Assembly: GCA_028681575.1 (NCBI GenBank)
Contig: JAQUHX010000005.1
Span: 1-47,161 of the forward strand
Source of the DNA: Patescibacteria group bacterium
GTDB lineage: Bacteria > Patescibacteriota > Patescibacteriia > Patescibacteriales > UBA12465
Length of the DNA: 47,161 nucleotides
Direction of reading: 5' to 3'
Within the stretch, counting starts at the first letter, position 1; every line of letters starts with the position of its first letter. The position numbers were made by a program, and so were the translations under genes. The notes under the pieces are model-generated. The model was not told where the DNA came from. It worked only from the letters and a program-made list of their open reading frames with translations, and did not search any database. Shown here piece by piece: positions 7,916 to 16,109 of this stretch.

Positions 7916-8755
7916 ATGTCTACAACAGTTAACTCACAAAACATCGAAAAAGATGCCCCTAAGCTGGGGGTCAGCGCCTTAATTATTAATGAGGAAGAAA
8001 AGGTTTTATTAGTTAAAGATAAAAGAAGCCAACAATGGCGTGCTCCTTCTTTTTCGTTACGAAACTCCCTTGATCCGGAAGTGTATTTACGCGCTAAAGT
8101 AAAAAGTGTTTTAAATTTAAATATTGAATCCCCGCAACTTATCGCTGGAGATTTAATAGAGGATGTTTATTTGCTTCGTTTTTTGATAAGTGATTTTTCC
8201 GGAGAAATAAAACTAGTTTCTGAAAAGTATAGTGAAGTGAAGTGGTTTTCTAAGGATGAAATGACGGCGAAAAAAAATATTTGCCCCTTAGTGATTGCTG
8301 CCTTCTTGAAGGCACATAATTATTTAGAACAGGGTCATTATAAAGATAAGTATCAGCGTTCTTTGGCGGATTACCAAAATTTAATTAAACAATCAGCCCA
8401 AGAAAAAACCGAATTTATTAAATATGCTAACGGACGCCTACTTGAAGAACTATTGCCAGTTTATGATCATTTAAAATTGTCCCTCCTTAATCTTCCAGAA
8501 ACTGAAATTAAAAACGCTTGGGTAATTGGAGTGCAACATGTTCTCAAGCAATTCAAGGATTTGTTGAGTACCGAAGGGGTTGACGAAATTGTTACGGTTA
8601 ACCAGCCTTTTGACTTAAACACAATGGAGGCAATTGAAGGAGAGGGTGACTTAGTTATAAAGGAGGTGATGCCAGGATATAAACTAAATGGTCGTTTAAT
8701 GCGTGCCGCCAAAGTGATTGTCGGCCAAAAACAGTCAAAAAAATCAGAGATTTAA
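7916..8755 (+). CDS. grpE: GrpE with an N-terminal inactive Nudix-like domain
   Basis: Nucleotide-exchange factor for DnaK, placed between hrcA and hsp20/dnaK. The C-terminal part (about 140-275) is GrpE: a long helix (YQRSLADYQNLIKQ, equivalent to the usual DYxN region), LLPVYDHLK, the beta-domain motif QPFDLNTMEAIE and the end GYKLNGRLMRAAKVIV. In front of it, about residues 16-130 fold like a Nudix domain: GVSALIINEEEKVLLVKDK, then WRAPSF where hydrolases have W..PGG, and WFSKDEM near the end. The catalytic Nudix box (REXXEE) is missing; the equivalent segment is EVYLRAKVKSVLNLNI, with no acidic cluster. The domain is therefore probably a binding or structural module. The frame is continuous across both parts and the start ATG is 16 bp after hrcA. 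Confidence 0.9.
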   Translation: MSTTVNSQNIEKDAPKLGVSALIINEEEKVLLVKDKRSQQWRAPSFSLRNSLDPEVYLRAKVKSVLNLNIESPQLIAGDLIEDVYLLRFLISDFSGEIKLVSEKYSEVKWFSKDEMTAKKNICPLVIAAFLKAHNYLEQGHYKDKYQRSLADYQNLIKQSAQEKTEFIKYANGRLLEELLPVYDHLKLSLLNLPETEIKNAWVIGVQHVLKQFKDLLSTEGVDEIVTVNQPFDLNTMEAIEGEGDLVIKEVMPGYKLNGRLMRAAKVIVGQKQSKKSEI

Positions 8756-8819
8756 AAATAAAATAATTAAATGGGCCAGGGCTAAAGATGTAAATCTCTA
8801 GTGCCGCCCCCTTAAGAAT

Positions 8820-9251
8820 ATGTCATTAATAAAATGGACCCCCTTATTTGCCGACCCCTTTGATGATTTAGATAAGGCGTTCGGTGATTTCTTGCCAGCA
8901 ATTCGCAGTCAACAAGAAGGATTTACACCGGCTGTTGATATTTACGAAGACGAAAAAAATATTATTGTCGAGGCGCAGTTAGCCGGGATTGATCCGGAAC
9001 AGGTAAATGTTTCTATTGAAAACGACACCCTTTGTATTAAAGGACAGAGTGAGAAGCATAGTGAAGTAGATGATAAAAATTATTATCGAAAGGAAATTCG
9101 CCGTGGCTCTTTTTATCGAGCCATCTCTTTACCGGCAAAGGTTAACGGTACTAATGCTAAGGCTTTAGCTGAGAGTGGTGTTTTAAAAATTACCATCCCT
9201 AAAGCTGAGAGCGCTGAAGCTAAAAATATTAAAATTGAAACTAAAAAATAA
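8820..9251 (+). CDS. Small heat-shock protein (Hsp20/alpha-crystallin)
   Basis: 143 residues. It is an ATP-independent holdase that binds unfolding proteins. The alpha-crystallin domain spans about 33-135: TPAVDIYEDEKNIIVEAQL, the conserved LAGIDPEQVNVSIENDTL, YYRKEIRRGSFYRAISLP and the hallmark ALAESGVLKITIPK. The N-terminus (MSLIKWTP..DPFDDLDKAF) is the usual short Trp/Phe-rich arm. It sits inside the hrcA-grpE-dnaK-dnaJ operon, which links its expression to CIRCE control. The 64-bp gap from grpE is the longest before dnaK and holds no clear promoter. Confidence 0.95.
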   Translation: MSLIKWTPLFADPFDDLDKAFGDFLPAIRSQQEGFTPAVDIYEDEKNIIVEAQLAGIDPEQVNVSIENDTLCIKGQSEKHSEVDDKNYYRKEIRRGSFYRAISLPAKVNGTNAKALAESGVLKITIPKAESAEAKNIKIETKK

Positions 9252-9292
9252 TTTATAATTCGGTTCTTTTTAGGACTGATGACTAGAAAAAT

Positions 9293-11191
9293 ATGAGTAA
9301 AATACTAGGAATTGATTTGGGTACTACCAATAGTGCAATGGCAATTATGGAAGGCGGCAGTCCTAAAATCTTAGAAAACATTGAAGGTTTGCGGACAACC
9401 CCTTCGGTTGTGGCTACTTCTAAGTCGGGAGAACGTTTAGTTGGTGCTGCCGCTAAGCGGCAGGCGGTGATTAACCCCGAAAACACAATTTATGCGGTTA
9501 AAAGATTAATTGGTCGGAATTTTCAGGACGCTAATGTTAAAGATGATTTAAAAACCACTTCTTATAAGATTGTTCAGTCGGGTGCGGGCGTTAAGGTTAA
9601 AATTAATGATGAAGAATATACTCCTCAAGAAGTTTCCGCAATGATTTTAAGTAAGTTAAAGGCGGATGCCGAAGCTAAGCTTGGTGAGAAAATTACCGAA
9701 GCAATTATCACTGTCCCCGCTTATTTTGACGACGCTCAGCGTCAGGCTACTAAAGATGCTGGTACGATTGCTGGCTTAGAGGTAAAAAGAATTATTAATG
9801 AGCCAACCGCGGCAGCCCTGGCTTATGGTTTTGATAAAAAACAGGGCCAACAGGTAGTTGTTTATGATTTAGGCGGGGGGACTTTTGATGTTTCCGTGCT
9901 TGATATTTCTGCCGATACGGTGGAAGTAAAAGCGACTAATGGGGATACCCATTTAGGTGGCGAAGATTTCGATAAGCGAATTATTGATTGGATTATTGAA
10001 GAGTTTAAAAAAGATGAAGGGATTGACCTTTCTAAAGATACTCTCGCTTTACAGCGAATTAAAGAGTCGGCCGAAAAAGCTAAAATTGAACTCTCAACCG
10101 CTCAAGAAACTGAAATTAATCAACCTTTTATCGCCACTGATGAAAATGGTCCTAAGCATTTAGTTAAGAAAATTACGCGCGCTAAGCTTGAATCTTTAGT
10201 TATTGATTTAGTTGAAAAAACTTTAGAGCCTTGTCGGAAATCTTTAGCTGATGCTGGTTTTAAGGTTGAGGAAATTGAAGAGGTAATTTTGGTTGGTGGA
10301 ATGACGCGCATGCCTTTAGTTGTTCAAAAGGTTAAAGAATTTTTTGGTAAAGAGCCGAACTTAAGCGTTAACCCTGATGAAGTAGTTGCTTTAGGAGCAG
10401 CTGTTCAGGCTGGTGTTTTACAGGGAGACGTTAAAGATGTTTTGCTTTTAGATGTTACTCCACTTACTTTAGGGATTGAGACGATGGGTGGTGTTGCGAC
10501 TCCTTTAATTGATCGGAATACAACTATTCCTACTTCTAAATCACAAATTTTCTCAACAGCCGCTGATGGCCAAACTAGTGTCGAGATTCATATTGTTCAA
10601 GGCGAACGACCAATGGCGGTTGATAATAAAACCTTGGGACGTTTTATTCTTGATGGCATTCCTACTGCGCCCCGAGGCGTCCCCCAGATTGAAGTTAAAT
10701 TTGATATTGATGCTAATGGCATTTTAAATGTTAGTGCAACTGACAAAGCTACTAGTAAGCAGCAAAAAATTACTATTACTGCTTCCTCTGGTTTATCCAA
10801 AGAAGAGGTTGAAAAAATGAAAAAAGAAGCTGAGGTTTATGCCGAAGATGATAAAAAGAAAAAAGAGAGCGTTGAGCTAACCAATCAGGCGGAAGCGGTA
10901 ATTTTTTCTACCGAAAAGATGTTAAAAGAATCGGCTGAGAAAATGAAATCTGAAGACAAGGTGGAGTTAGAAAAAGAATTAGCTGAACTTAAAAAAGCAA
11001 AAGAGGCTAATGATTTAGAGGGAATTAAAAAACAGTTAGAGGCAGTTAATCAGGTTGCTCAAAAAATTGGAGCTGCGATGTATGAGCAGGCTGCCGCTGA
11101 AGCTAAGCCTGAAGATAAAAAAGCTGATGATGAAAAGAAAGCCGATAGCGATGAAGCTGTTGTTGAGGGTGAAGTTGAAGAAAAAAAATAA
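9293..11191 (+). CDS. dnaK: Chaperone DnaK (Hsp70)
   Basis: 632 residues, normal length. The ATPase domain starts [17 protein letters not shown] and includes the phosphate-2 motif [17 protein letters not shown] and the adenosine motif [13 protein letters not shown]. The substrate-binding domain follows the linker [18 protein letters not shown], and the C-terminal helical lid ends in a Lys/Glu/Ala-rich acidic tail. It works with GrpE and DnaJ from the same operon. The ATG is in the GAAAAATATG context with no Shine-Dalgarno. Confidence 0.99.
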   Translation: MSKILGIDLGTTNSAMAIMEGGSPKILENIEGLRTTPSVVATSKSGERLVGAAAKRQAVINPENTIYAVKRLIGRNFQDANVKDDLKTTSYKIVQSGAGVKVKINDEEYTPQEVSAMILSKLKADAEAKLGEKITEAIITVPAYFDDAQRQATKDAGTIAGLEVKRIINEPTAAALAYGFDKKQGQQVVVYDLGGGTFDVSVLDISADTVEVKATNGDTHLGGEDFDKRIIDWIIEEFKKDEGIDLSKDTLALQRIKESAEKAKIELSTAQETEINQPFIATDENGPKHLVKKITRAKLESLVIDLVEKTLEPCRKSLADAGFKVEEIEEVILVGGMTRMPLVVQKVKEFFGKEPNLSVNPDEVVALGAAVQAGVLQGDVKDVLLLDVTPLTLGIETMGGVATPLIDRNTTIPTSKSQIFSTAADGQTSVEIHIVQGERPMAVDNKTLGRFILDGIPTAPRGVPQIEVKFDIDANGILNVSATDKATSKQQKITITASSGLSKEEVEKMKKEAEVYAEDDKKKKESVELTNQAEAVIFSTEKMLKESAEKMKSEDKVELEKELAELKKAKEANDLEGIKKQLEAVNQVAQKIGAAMYEQAAAEAKPEDKKADDEKKADSDEAVVEGEVEEKK

Positions 11192-11208
11192 TTATTCTTG
11201 AGCGCTAG

Positions 11209-11238
11209 AGCGCCGCAGCCGCCACGTGCTGGGGCGCT
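11209..11238 (+). other. GC-rich hairpin between dnaK and dnaJ
   Basis: AGCGCC and GGCGCT arms enclose an 18-nt GC-rich loop in otherwise AT-rich DNA, ending 19 nt before the dnaJ ATG. It might tune dnaJ translation or stability within the operon mRNA. Confidence 0.4.
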
Positions 11239-11257
11239 TTGTTCGCTAAAGAAATTT

Positions 11258-12316
11258 ATGGCAAAAGACTATTATAAAATTTTAGGTGTTGATAAAAATG
11301 CTAGTGCTGCGGAAATTAAAAATTCTTTTCGCAAAAAAGCTCATGAATATCACCCAGATAAAGGGGGCGATGAGGAAAAGTTTAAAGAGCTTAATGAGGC
11401 TTATCAAATTTTAGGCAGCGATGAAAAGAGGAAAAAATATGACCAGTTTGGTGAAGCTGCTTTTAGTAATGGCGCTGGTGGCGCTGGTTTTGATTGGTCA
11501 AATTTCCAAGGTGGTATTAACATGGATGATTTATTTGGAGGCTTTTCTGATATTTTTGGTTTTGGCGGTTCTCGTGGTCGAGAAGGAAAGCGGGCGCATC
11601 GAGGCAGAGATTTAGAGTTGAATCTCGATTTAAATTTTAAGGAATCAGTTTTTGGCTTGGAAAAAGAAATTTCTTTTAATAAGCAAACAGTTTGCGCTCA
11701 TTGTCATGGTGACGGAGCTGAACCGGGTTCAAAAGTTGAGACTTGTAGTACTTGCCAAGGGGCTGGTTATGTAATTGGTATTTCTCGGACAATTTTAGGC
11801 AATATTCAGACAAAAAATACATGTCCGCAGTGTCAAGGTGAGGGTAAAATTTATAGTAAAAAATGTTCTAAATGCAGTGGTGATGGCCTGATAAAAAAAT
11901 CTACAAAAATTAAAGTTCGCATCCCCGCTGGAATTGCTAATGGGGAAACAATCCGTCTTTCGGGTTACGGAGATGACGGTTTATTGGGTGGTCCCGCTGG
12001 TGATTTATATTTACAGATTAGAGTAGCTCCTGACAAGACTTTTAAAAGAGATGGTTATGATATTAAAACCGAGTTAAAAATTAATATTAAACAAGCAATT
12101 TTAGGAGATAAGGTGGATGTGGAAACTGTCTACGGTCCAGTAACTTTAAAAATTCCAGCCGGCACTCAGTCGGGAACCGTTTTTAAGCTGCGCAACAAAG
12201 GATTTCCGCGTCTAAATGGTTTTGGCCAGGGAGAGCAGTTTGTGACTGTTAAGGTGGAGATTCCTAAAAATATCAGTCGTCACGATGAAAAAGTAATTAA
12301 ACAGTTGGAAATTTAA
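11258..12316 (+). CDS. dnaJ: Chaperone DnaJ (Hsp40, type I)
   Basis: 352 residues from ATG at 11258 (MAKDYYKILG). The ORF-track start adds 20 implausible residues encoded by the GC-rich hairpin. The J domain has the HPD motif (EYHPDKGG), followed by a Gly/Phe-rich segment. The zinc-finger region has four CxxCxGxG repeats (CAHCHGDG, CSTCQGAG, CPQCQGEG, CSKCSGDG), and the C-terminal substrate-binding domains close the protein. It stimulates DnaK ATPase and delivers clients. No terminator is seen right after it, so transcription may continue into the gene at 12417. Confidence 0.98.
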   Translation: MAKDYYKILGVDKNASAAEIKNSFRKKAHEYHPDKGGDEEKFKELNEAYQILGSDEKRKKYDQFGEAAFSNGAGGAGFDWSNFQGGINMDDLFGGFSDIFGFGGSRGREGKRAHRGRDLELNLDLNFKESVFGLEKEISFNKQTVCAHCHGDGAEPGSKVETCSTCQGAGYVIGISRTILGNIQTKNTCPQCQGEGKIYSKKCSKCSGDGLIKKSTKIKVRIPAGIANGETIRLSGYGDDGLLGGPAGDLYLQIRVAPDKTFKRDGYDIKTELKINIKQAILGDKVDVETVYGPVTLKIPAGTQSGTVFKLRNKGFPRLNGFGQGEQFVTVKVEIPKNISRHDEKVIKQLEI

Positions 12317-12356
12317 AAGAGGCTTAGTGGTAAATATTTTTCAGATAAAATGTCAA

Positions 12357-12384
12357 TTGAAAAATTCTTCAAAAGTGCTATAAT
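12357..12384 (+). promoter_or_regulatory. Promoter of the Cys-rich helical protein gene
   Basis: TTGAAA, 16-bp spacer, TATAAT with an upstream TGC (extended -10). Start site near 12391, leader about 26 nt. A short inverted repeat TTGAA-N6-TTCAA overlaps the -35. Confidence 0.75.
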
Positions 12385-12416
12385 TTAAATGTCTTTTTAT
12401 AATAACATTTAAAAAT

Positions 12417-12878
12417 ATGTCAAAGTGCAATTGCCCTTGGTATAAAAAATTATTTGGTGCTTGCCGTTGTGATGAAAAAAAGACTCCAGCGGAGCATTTA
12501 GATGCGGCTGCCTCGGCTACTAAGGAGACCGTTTCTGAGATTAAGGAAGAAATCAGTGAATCGTTCTCTGAGGTGAAAGAAGAGCTTACCGAAGGCCTGG
12601 AGAAAGCCAAAGAACACTTAAAAGAGGCTTGGAATGAACTAAAAGAAGAATCTAATGAAACCCGAGTTGATAGTAGTGAAAAAATTAGTGAAACCTTGGC
12701 GGAAACTAAAGATAAGTTAAATAATTTAAAAGAAGAGGTTTTAGAGGCTGGCGTTGATATAAAAAACAGTATTCAAGAGGCAGCTACTGATTTAAAAGAT
12801 AGGGTAAGTGAGGCTGGAGAAGTAATTGCTGGCAAAAAAGAAGAGGACTCTAATCAGTCCACCCCTGAAGAAAGATAA
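12417..12878 (+). CDS. LEA/apolipoprotein-like helical protein with an N-terminal Cys cluster
   Basis: 153 residues, no family recognised with certainty. Residues 1-22 hold four Cys in two CxC pairs (KCNCPWYKKLFGACRC), which could bind a metal or form disulfides. Residues from about 30 onward are a very hydrophilic Glu/Lys/Ala/Ser helix built of roughly 11-residue repeats such as TVSEIKEEISESF and TLAETKDKLNNL, like LEA or apolipoprotein helices. There is no signal peptide or membrane helix. It follows the heat-shock operon, has its own promoter and is closed by a strong terminator. A stress-related, membrane- or protein-protecting role is only an inference. Confidence 0.75.
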   Translation: MSKCNCPWYKKLFGACRCDEKKTPAEHLDAAASATKETVSEIKEEISESFSEVKEELTEGLEKAKEHLKEAWNELKEESNETRVDSSEKISETLAETKDKLNNLKEEVLEAGVDIKNSIQEAATDLKDRVSEAGEVIAGKKEEDSNQSTPEER

Positions 12879-12921
12879 AGGGTTTGGGGGTTTCTTTTTA
12901 AAAAGTAGTTACCCTAATTTT

Positions 12922-12946
12922 AAAGACACGCCTGGCGTGTCTTTTT
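12922..12946 (+). terminator. Strong intrinsic terminator directly before tatD
   Basis: AAAGACACGC, 3-nt loop, GCGTGTCTTT and T run. It ends 7 nt before the tatD ATG, so tatD either has a promoter inside it or depends on read-through. Confidence 0.9.
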
Positions 12947-12953
12947 GGAAAAA

Positions 12954-13805
12954 ATGTTGATTGACACTCATGCTCATGTTAATTTTTCGGATTTTAAGGA
13001 GGATGCTGATGAAGTTATCCGCCGGGCTTTAGATAATGATACTTGGATGATTTTGGTTGGCTCCGATTACAAAACCTCTACTCGAGCTCTAAATTACGCC
13101 AATAAATATCAGAAGGGTGTTTATACTGCCGTTGGTTTACACCCAGTCCATTTGTCAAGTGGGCGTTTGAGTAATAATAGCAATGAGGGGGCTTATGACT
13201 TTTCTGTTCGCAGTGAAGAATTTTATTATGATAATTATGAAAAATTAGCTAAGTTTGAAAAAGTAGTGGCTATTGGAGAGATAGGTTTAGATTATTATCA
13301 TTTGCCTCCCAACGAAGATCAAAAAACAGTTAAAGAAAGGCAACAAGCTGTTCTGTTGCAGCAGTTATTATTGGCTCGGCAGTTAGATTTGCCTGTAATT
13401 ATTCATTGCCGACAAGCTCACGACGATCTTTTGGCTCTCCTCCAGGAGTTTCGTAAAGTTTATGCCAGTTTAATTCCTAATAATAAACCTTGGGGGGTTC
13501 TTCATTGTTTTTCTGGAGACGAAGATTTGGCTTGGAAATATTTTAATCTGGGGCTGATAATTTCTTTTACTGGTTTAATTACTTTTAGTCAGACTTGGGA
13601 CTCACTGATTCGTAAAGTTCCGATTGATAGAATTATGATTGAGACAGATTCTCCCTATATGACTCCCGAGCCTTACCGAGGGCAGCGCAATGAACCAGTT
13701 TTAGTCAAATATGTTGCGCAAAGAATTGCGGAAATCAAAAATATGAAAGTGGAGCGGGTGGCAGAAATTACCACCGAAACCGCTCGGAAGTTTTTTCGGA
13801 TTTAA
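12954..13805 (+). CDS. tatD: TatD-family metal-dependent DNase
   Basis: 283 residues. TIM-barrel hydrolase of the TatD family, with 3'-5' exonuclease activity in characterised members. Metal ligands in order: DTHAHVNF (HxH), GEIGLDYYH (Glu), VIIHCRQA (His), VLHCFSGD (His) and MIETDSPYMTPEPYRGQ (Asp), all intact. The start is ATG at 12954; the ORF-track start three codons upstream is a TTG in the terminator's T run. It stands alone, convergent with uppP, with a shared terminator between them. Confidence 0.95.
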   Translation: MLIDTHAHVNFSDFKEDADEVIRRALDNDTWMILVGSDYKTSTRALNYANKYQKGVYTAVGLHPVHLSSGRLSNNSNEGAYDFSVRSEEFYYDNYEKLAKFEKVVAIGEIGLDYYHLPPNEDQKTVKERQQAVLLQQLLLARQLDLPVIIHCRQAHDDLLALLQEFRKVYASLIPNNKPWGVLHCFSGDEDLAWKYFNLGLIISFTGLITFSQTWDSLIRKVPIDRIMIETDSPYMTPEPYRGQRNEPVLVKYVAQRIAEIKNMKVERVAEITTETARKFFRI

Positions 13806-13834
13806 AAAACTGGCTTCTTAGGCCAGTTTTTTTT
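13804..13834. terminator. Bidirectional terminator between tatD and uppP
   Basis: AAAAAACTGG(C) and (G)CCAGTTTTTT arms, A run before and T run after, so it can serve both convergent genes. Confidence 0.85.
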
Positions 13835-13846
13835 AAACAAGGAGAT

Positions 13847-14629
13847 TTAAATTAGGAATAGAATAATCAGAGCCCCGAGGACTATCCTATACCAGCCAAA
13901 GCCCTGGAAATCATTTTTCTGAACATAACGGATTAGAAACTTTACTCCAATTATGGCTGTTATAAAAGCGGTAATAAAGCCAACTAGCCAAACAGTGAAC
14001 TGCCCGTCAGTAAATAAGGTTGGATTTTTGTAGATATCTAAAGCGGTCGCGCCAATCATTGTTGGGATAGCGAGTAGGAAAGAAAACTCCACAATATTGT
14101 AACGGCTGATGCCAAGAGCTAGCCCGCCAATAATGGTTGCCCCCGAACGAGAGACACCAGGAATTATCGCTAGAGATTGAATAGTTCCTAAAATTACAGC
14201 CTGTTTATAGCTAATATCATTTACTTCCTTAGATTGACTAAGAGGTGCCTTTTTTTTGTTTTTATACCAGCGTTCAAATAAAATAATTATGATGCCGCCA
14301 ATAAATAAAGAACTGGCAATGAGCCATAAGTTTTCCATTAATTCGTTTTTGATAATACTATGTAAGGCAAGGCCAATAATCGCTGTAGGAATAGCGGCGG
14401 CAACAATTTTACCAATGAGGCTCCAAGCAGACCAGATTTTTTTCCAATAGAGAATTACAACTGCCAGAATGGCACCTAATTGAATGGAGATGGTAAAAGT
14501 TTTAAGAAAGTCCGGGTCTGGGATTTTTAGTAGTGCGCCGGTAATAATCAGATGGGCTGTCGATGAGATGGGCAAAAACTCTGTTAAGCCCTCAATGATG
14601 CCCATGATTAGACTTTGCCAAATAGTCAT
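13847..14629 (-). CDS. uppP: Undecaprenyl-diphosphate phosphatase (UppP/BacA)
   Basis: 260 residues, polytopic, about 7-8 membrane helices. It recycles the undecaprenyl carrier lipid for peptidoglycan and glycan export. Family signatures are present: GIIEGLTEFLPISSTAHL near the N-terminus and IPGVSRSGATIIGGL in the second half, which together supply the Glu, Ser and Arg of the active site. A TATAAT on the minus strand at 14665-14660 gives a leader of about 24 nt. The gene is divergent from the cytidylyltransferase/mltG operon. Confidence 0.97.
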   Translation of the reverse strand: MTIWQSLIMGIIEGLTEFLPISSTAHLIITGALLKIPDPDFLKTFTISIQLGAILAVVILYWKKIWSAWSLIGKIVAAAIPTAIIGLALHSIIKNELMENLWLIASSLFIGGIIIILFERWYKNKKKAPLSQSKEVNDISYKQAVILGTIQSLAIIPGVSRSGATIIGGLALGISRYNIVEFSFLLAIPTMIGATALDIYKNPTLFTDGQFTVWLVGFITAFITAIIGVKFLIRYVQKNDFQGFGWYRIVLGALIILFLI

Positions 14630-14712
14630 AGTTAATTCTTATAGTTTATTACAATTTTTATTATAGGCGACTTTCTTAAAAAAATAAATGATTTTTAATG
14701 TTACTTAGTTTT

Positions 14713-14721
14713 TGTTATAAT
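14713..14721 (+). promoter_or_regulatory. Extended -10 promoter
   Basis: TGTTATAAT, identical to the element at 2103. No good -35. Predicted start near 14728 for the 14746-18506 operon. Confidence 0.65.
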
Positions 14722-14745
14722 AAAAACAGTTTAATAAAAATTAAT

Positions 14746-15225
14746 ATGGCTACGTCTAAGAAAGTTATGACCAAAAAACCTTCCATCCGTTCTCGGAAAA
14801 AAACAGTTGTGGCTGTTTCTGGCTATTTCAATCCTCTGCATGTTGGCCATCTGGAAATGATTGAGAAGGCAAAGCAGCTGGGGGATAAATTAGTGGTGAT
14901 TGTAAATAATGATTACCAGGTAAAATTGAAGGGCAGTGTCCCCTTTATGAGTTTAGTAGACCGCGTAAAAATAATTGGCGCTTTAAGAGCCGTGGATGAA
15001 GTCTTTATTTCTATTGATCGGGATAAAACGGTTTGTCGCTCTTTAGCCAAACTTAAGCCAGATATTTTTGCTAATGGTGGTGATCGAAAAAGTTTGGGCG
15101 ATGTTCCAGAATACCCAATCTGTCAGAGCCTGGGGATTACGATGGTTGATGGTTTAGGTAAAAAAATTCGAGCGAGTTCCAAACTTATTCAGCAAGCAGC
15201 AGCAGCGAAGGTGGTCAAACTTTAA
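14746..15225 (+). CDS. Cytidylyltransferase-like nucleotidyltransferase (RfaE/TagD type)
   Basis: 159 residues from ATG at 14746, after the extended -10; the track start at 14698 lies upstream of it. The nucleotide-binding HxGH motif is in SGYFNPLHVGHLEMIEKAK, followed by VVIVNNDYQV and, late in the protein, a positively charged loop ending KKIRASSKLI, which corresponds to the ISSS/T-type motif. Such enzymes activate sugar or polyol phosphates (ADP-heptose, CDP-glycerol and similar); the substrate cannot be told here. The N-terminus is Lys-rich. First gene of an operon with mltG (20-bp gap), suggesting an envelope role. Confidence 0.85.
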   Translation: MATSKKVMTKKPSIRSRKKTVVAVSGYFNPLHVGHLEMIEKAKQLGDKLVVIVNNDYQVKLKGSVPFMSLVDRVKIIGALRAVDEVFISIDRDKTVCRSLAKLKPDIFANGGDRKSLGDVPEYPICQSLGITMVDGLGKKIRASSKLIQQAAAAKVVKL

Positions 15226-15245
15226 AGAGTTAGCCTCTTAAAAAT

Positions 15246-16106
15246 ATGAATTTAATTAGTAAAATAATCCTAATTTTGCTCATCTTATTAGCTTTTGGCA
15301 GTCTTTTGGCTTATAAGGTGGCGCCGACGCGATCGCAAGTTTTTTTAGATAAAATTATAGGTCGCGAACCGGAGCCTGAACCAATTGTTTACCAGGAGGA
15401 GCTTACTATTCGTATCCCCGAGGGCTCTAGTAATAAAGAGGTGGCAAAAGTTTTGGCTGCCTCAGGCTTATTTAGCGAAGAGGACTTTTTAAAAGCCCAA
15501 AAAAATTATCCGAGTGAAGGTTTTGACTTTTTAGTTGATCGTCCAGCGGGAACAGATCTTGAGGGTTATCTTTACCCTGATACTTATCGTTTTTTTGCTT
15601 CTAGTACTCCGGAAGAGGTTATCACGGTAATGTTAAAGAATTTTGATAAAAAGTTAACTCCAGATTTGCGCGCCGAAATTATTGCTCAGGGTAAAACAAT
15701 TAGTGAAATAGTAATTATGGCCTCTTTAATTGAGAAAGAAGCGCCTATTTTTTACGCTCAAAAAGATAATACTGACGCTAAGATTGTTTCAGGAATTTTT
15801 TGGCGTCGTTTGGAAAATAACCAAGCTTTGCAGTCTTGCGCTTCTCTAGCTTATATTTTAGGGGTTAATAAGCCTCAATACAGCCTTGCTGACACTCAGA
15901 CTCCCTCACCATTTAATACTTATCTTAATCGCGGTTTAACCCCCAGTCCAATTGCCAATCCTGGCTATTTAGCTCTTGAAGCGGCTATTTATCCGACAAC
16001 AACAAATTATAATTATTTTTTGACTCCAGTTGATAGCAAGAAAATGATTTATTCGGCAACTTATGAGGAACATTTAATTAATAAAAACAAATACTTACCT
16101 AATTAA
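15246..16106 (+). CDS. mltG: Endolytic murein transglycosylase MltG (YceG-like)
   Basis: 286 residues. It cleaves nascent glycan strands in the membrane, setting their length. One N-terminal membrane helix (about 4-24), then a LysM-like region (TIRIPEGSSNKEVAKVL) and the YceG catalytic domain. Signature motifs: LEGYLYPDTYRF, the catalytic Glu in MASLIEKEA, and SPFNTYLNRGLTPSPIANPG. The protein is shorter than the E. coli enzyme (340) but has all motifs. It is cotranscribed with the upstream nucleotidyltransferase and, 3 bp later, the DUF3160 gene. Confidence 0.95.
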   Translation: MNLISKIILILLILLAFGSLLAYKVAPTRSQVFLDKIIGREPEPEPIVYQEELTIRIPEGSSNKEVAKVLAASGLFSEEDFLKAQKNYPSEGFDFLVDRPAGTDLEGYLYPDTYRFFASSTPEEVITVMLKNFDKKLTPDLRAEIIAQGKTISEIVIMASLIEKEAPIFYAQKDNTDAKIVSGIFWRRLENNQALQSCASLAYILGVNKPQYSLADTQTPSPFNTYLNRGLTPSPIANPGYLALEAAIYPTTTNYNYFLTPVDSKKMIYSATYEEHLINKNKYLPN

Positions 16107-16109
16107 TTT

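Noticed and set aside
12353-12610. Minus-strand ORF over the promoter and start of the 12417 gene
   Set aside because: Antisense shadow of a gene with a clear promoter and start.
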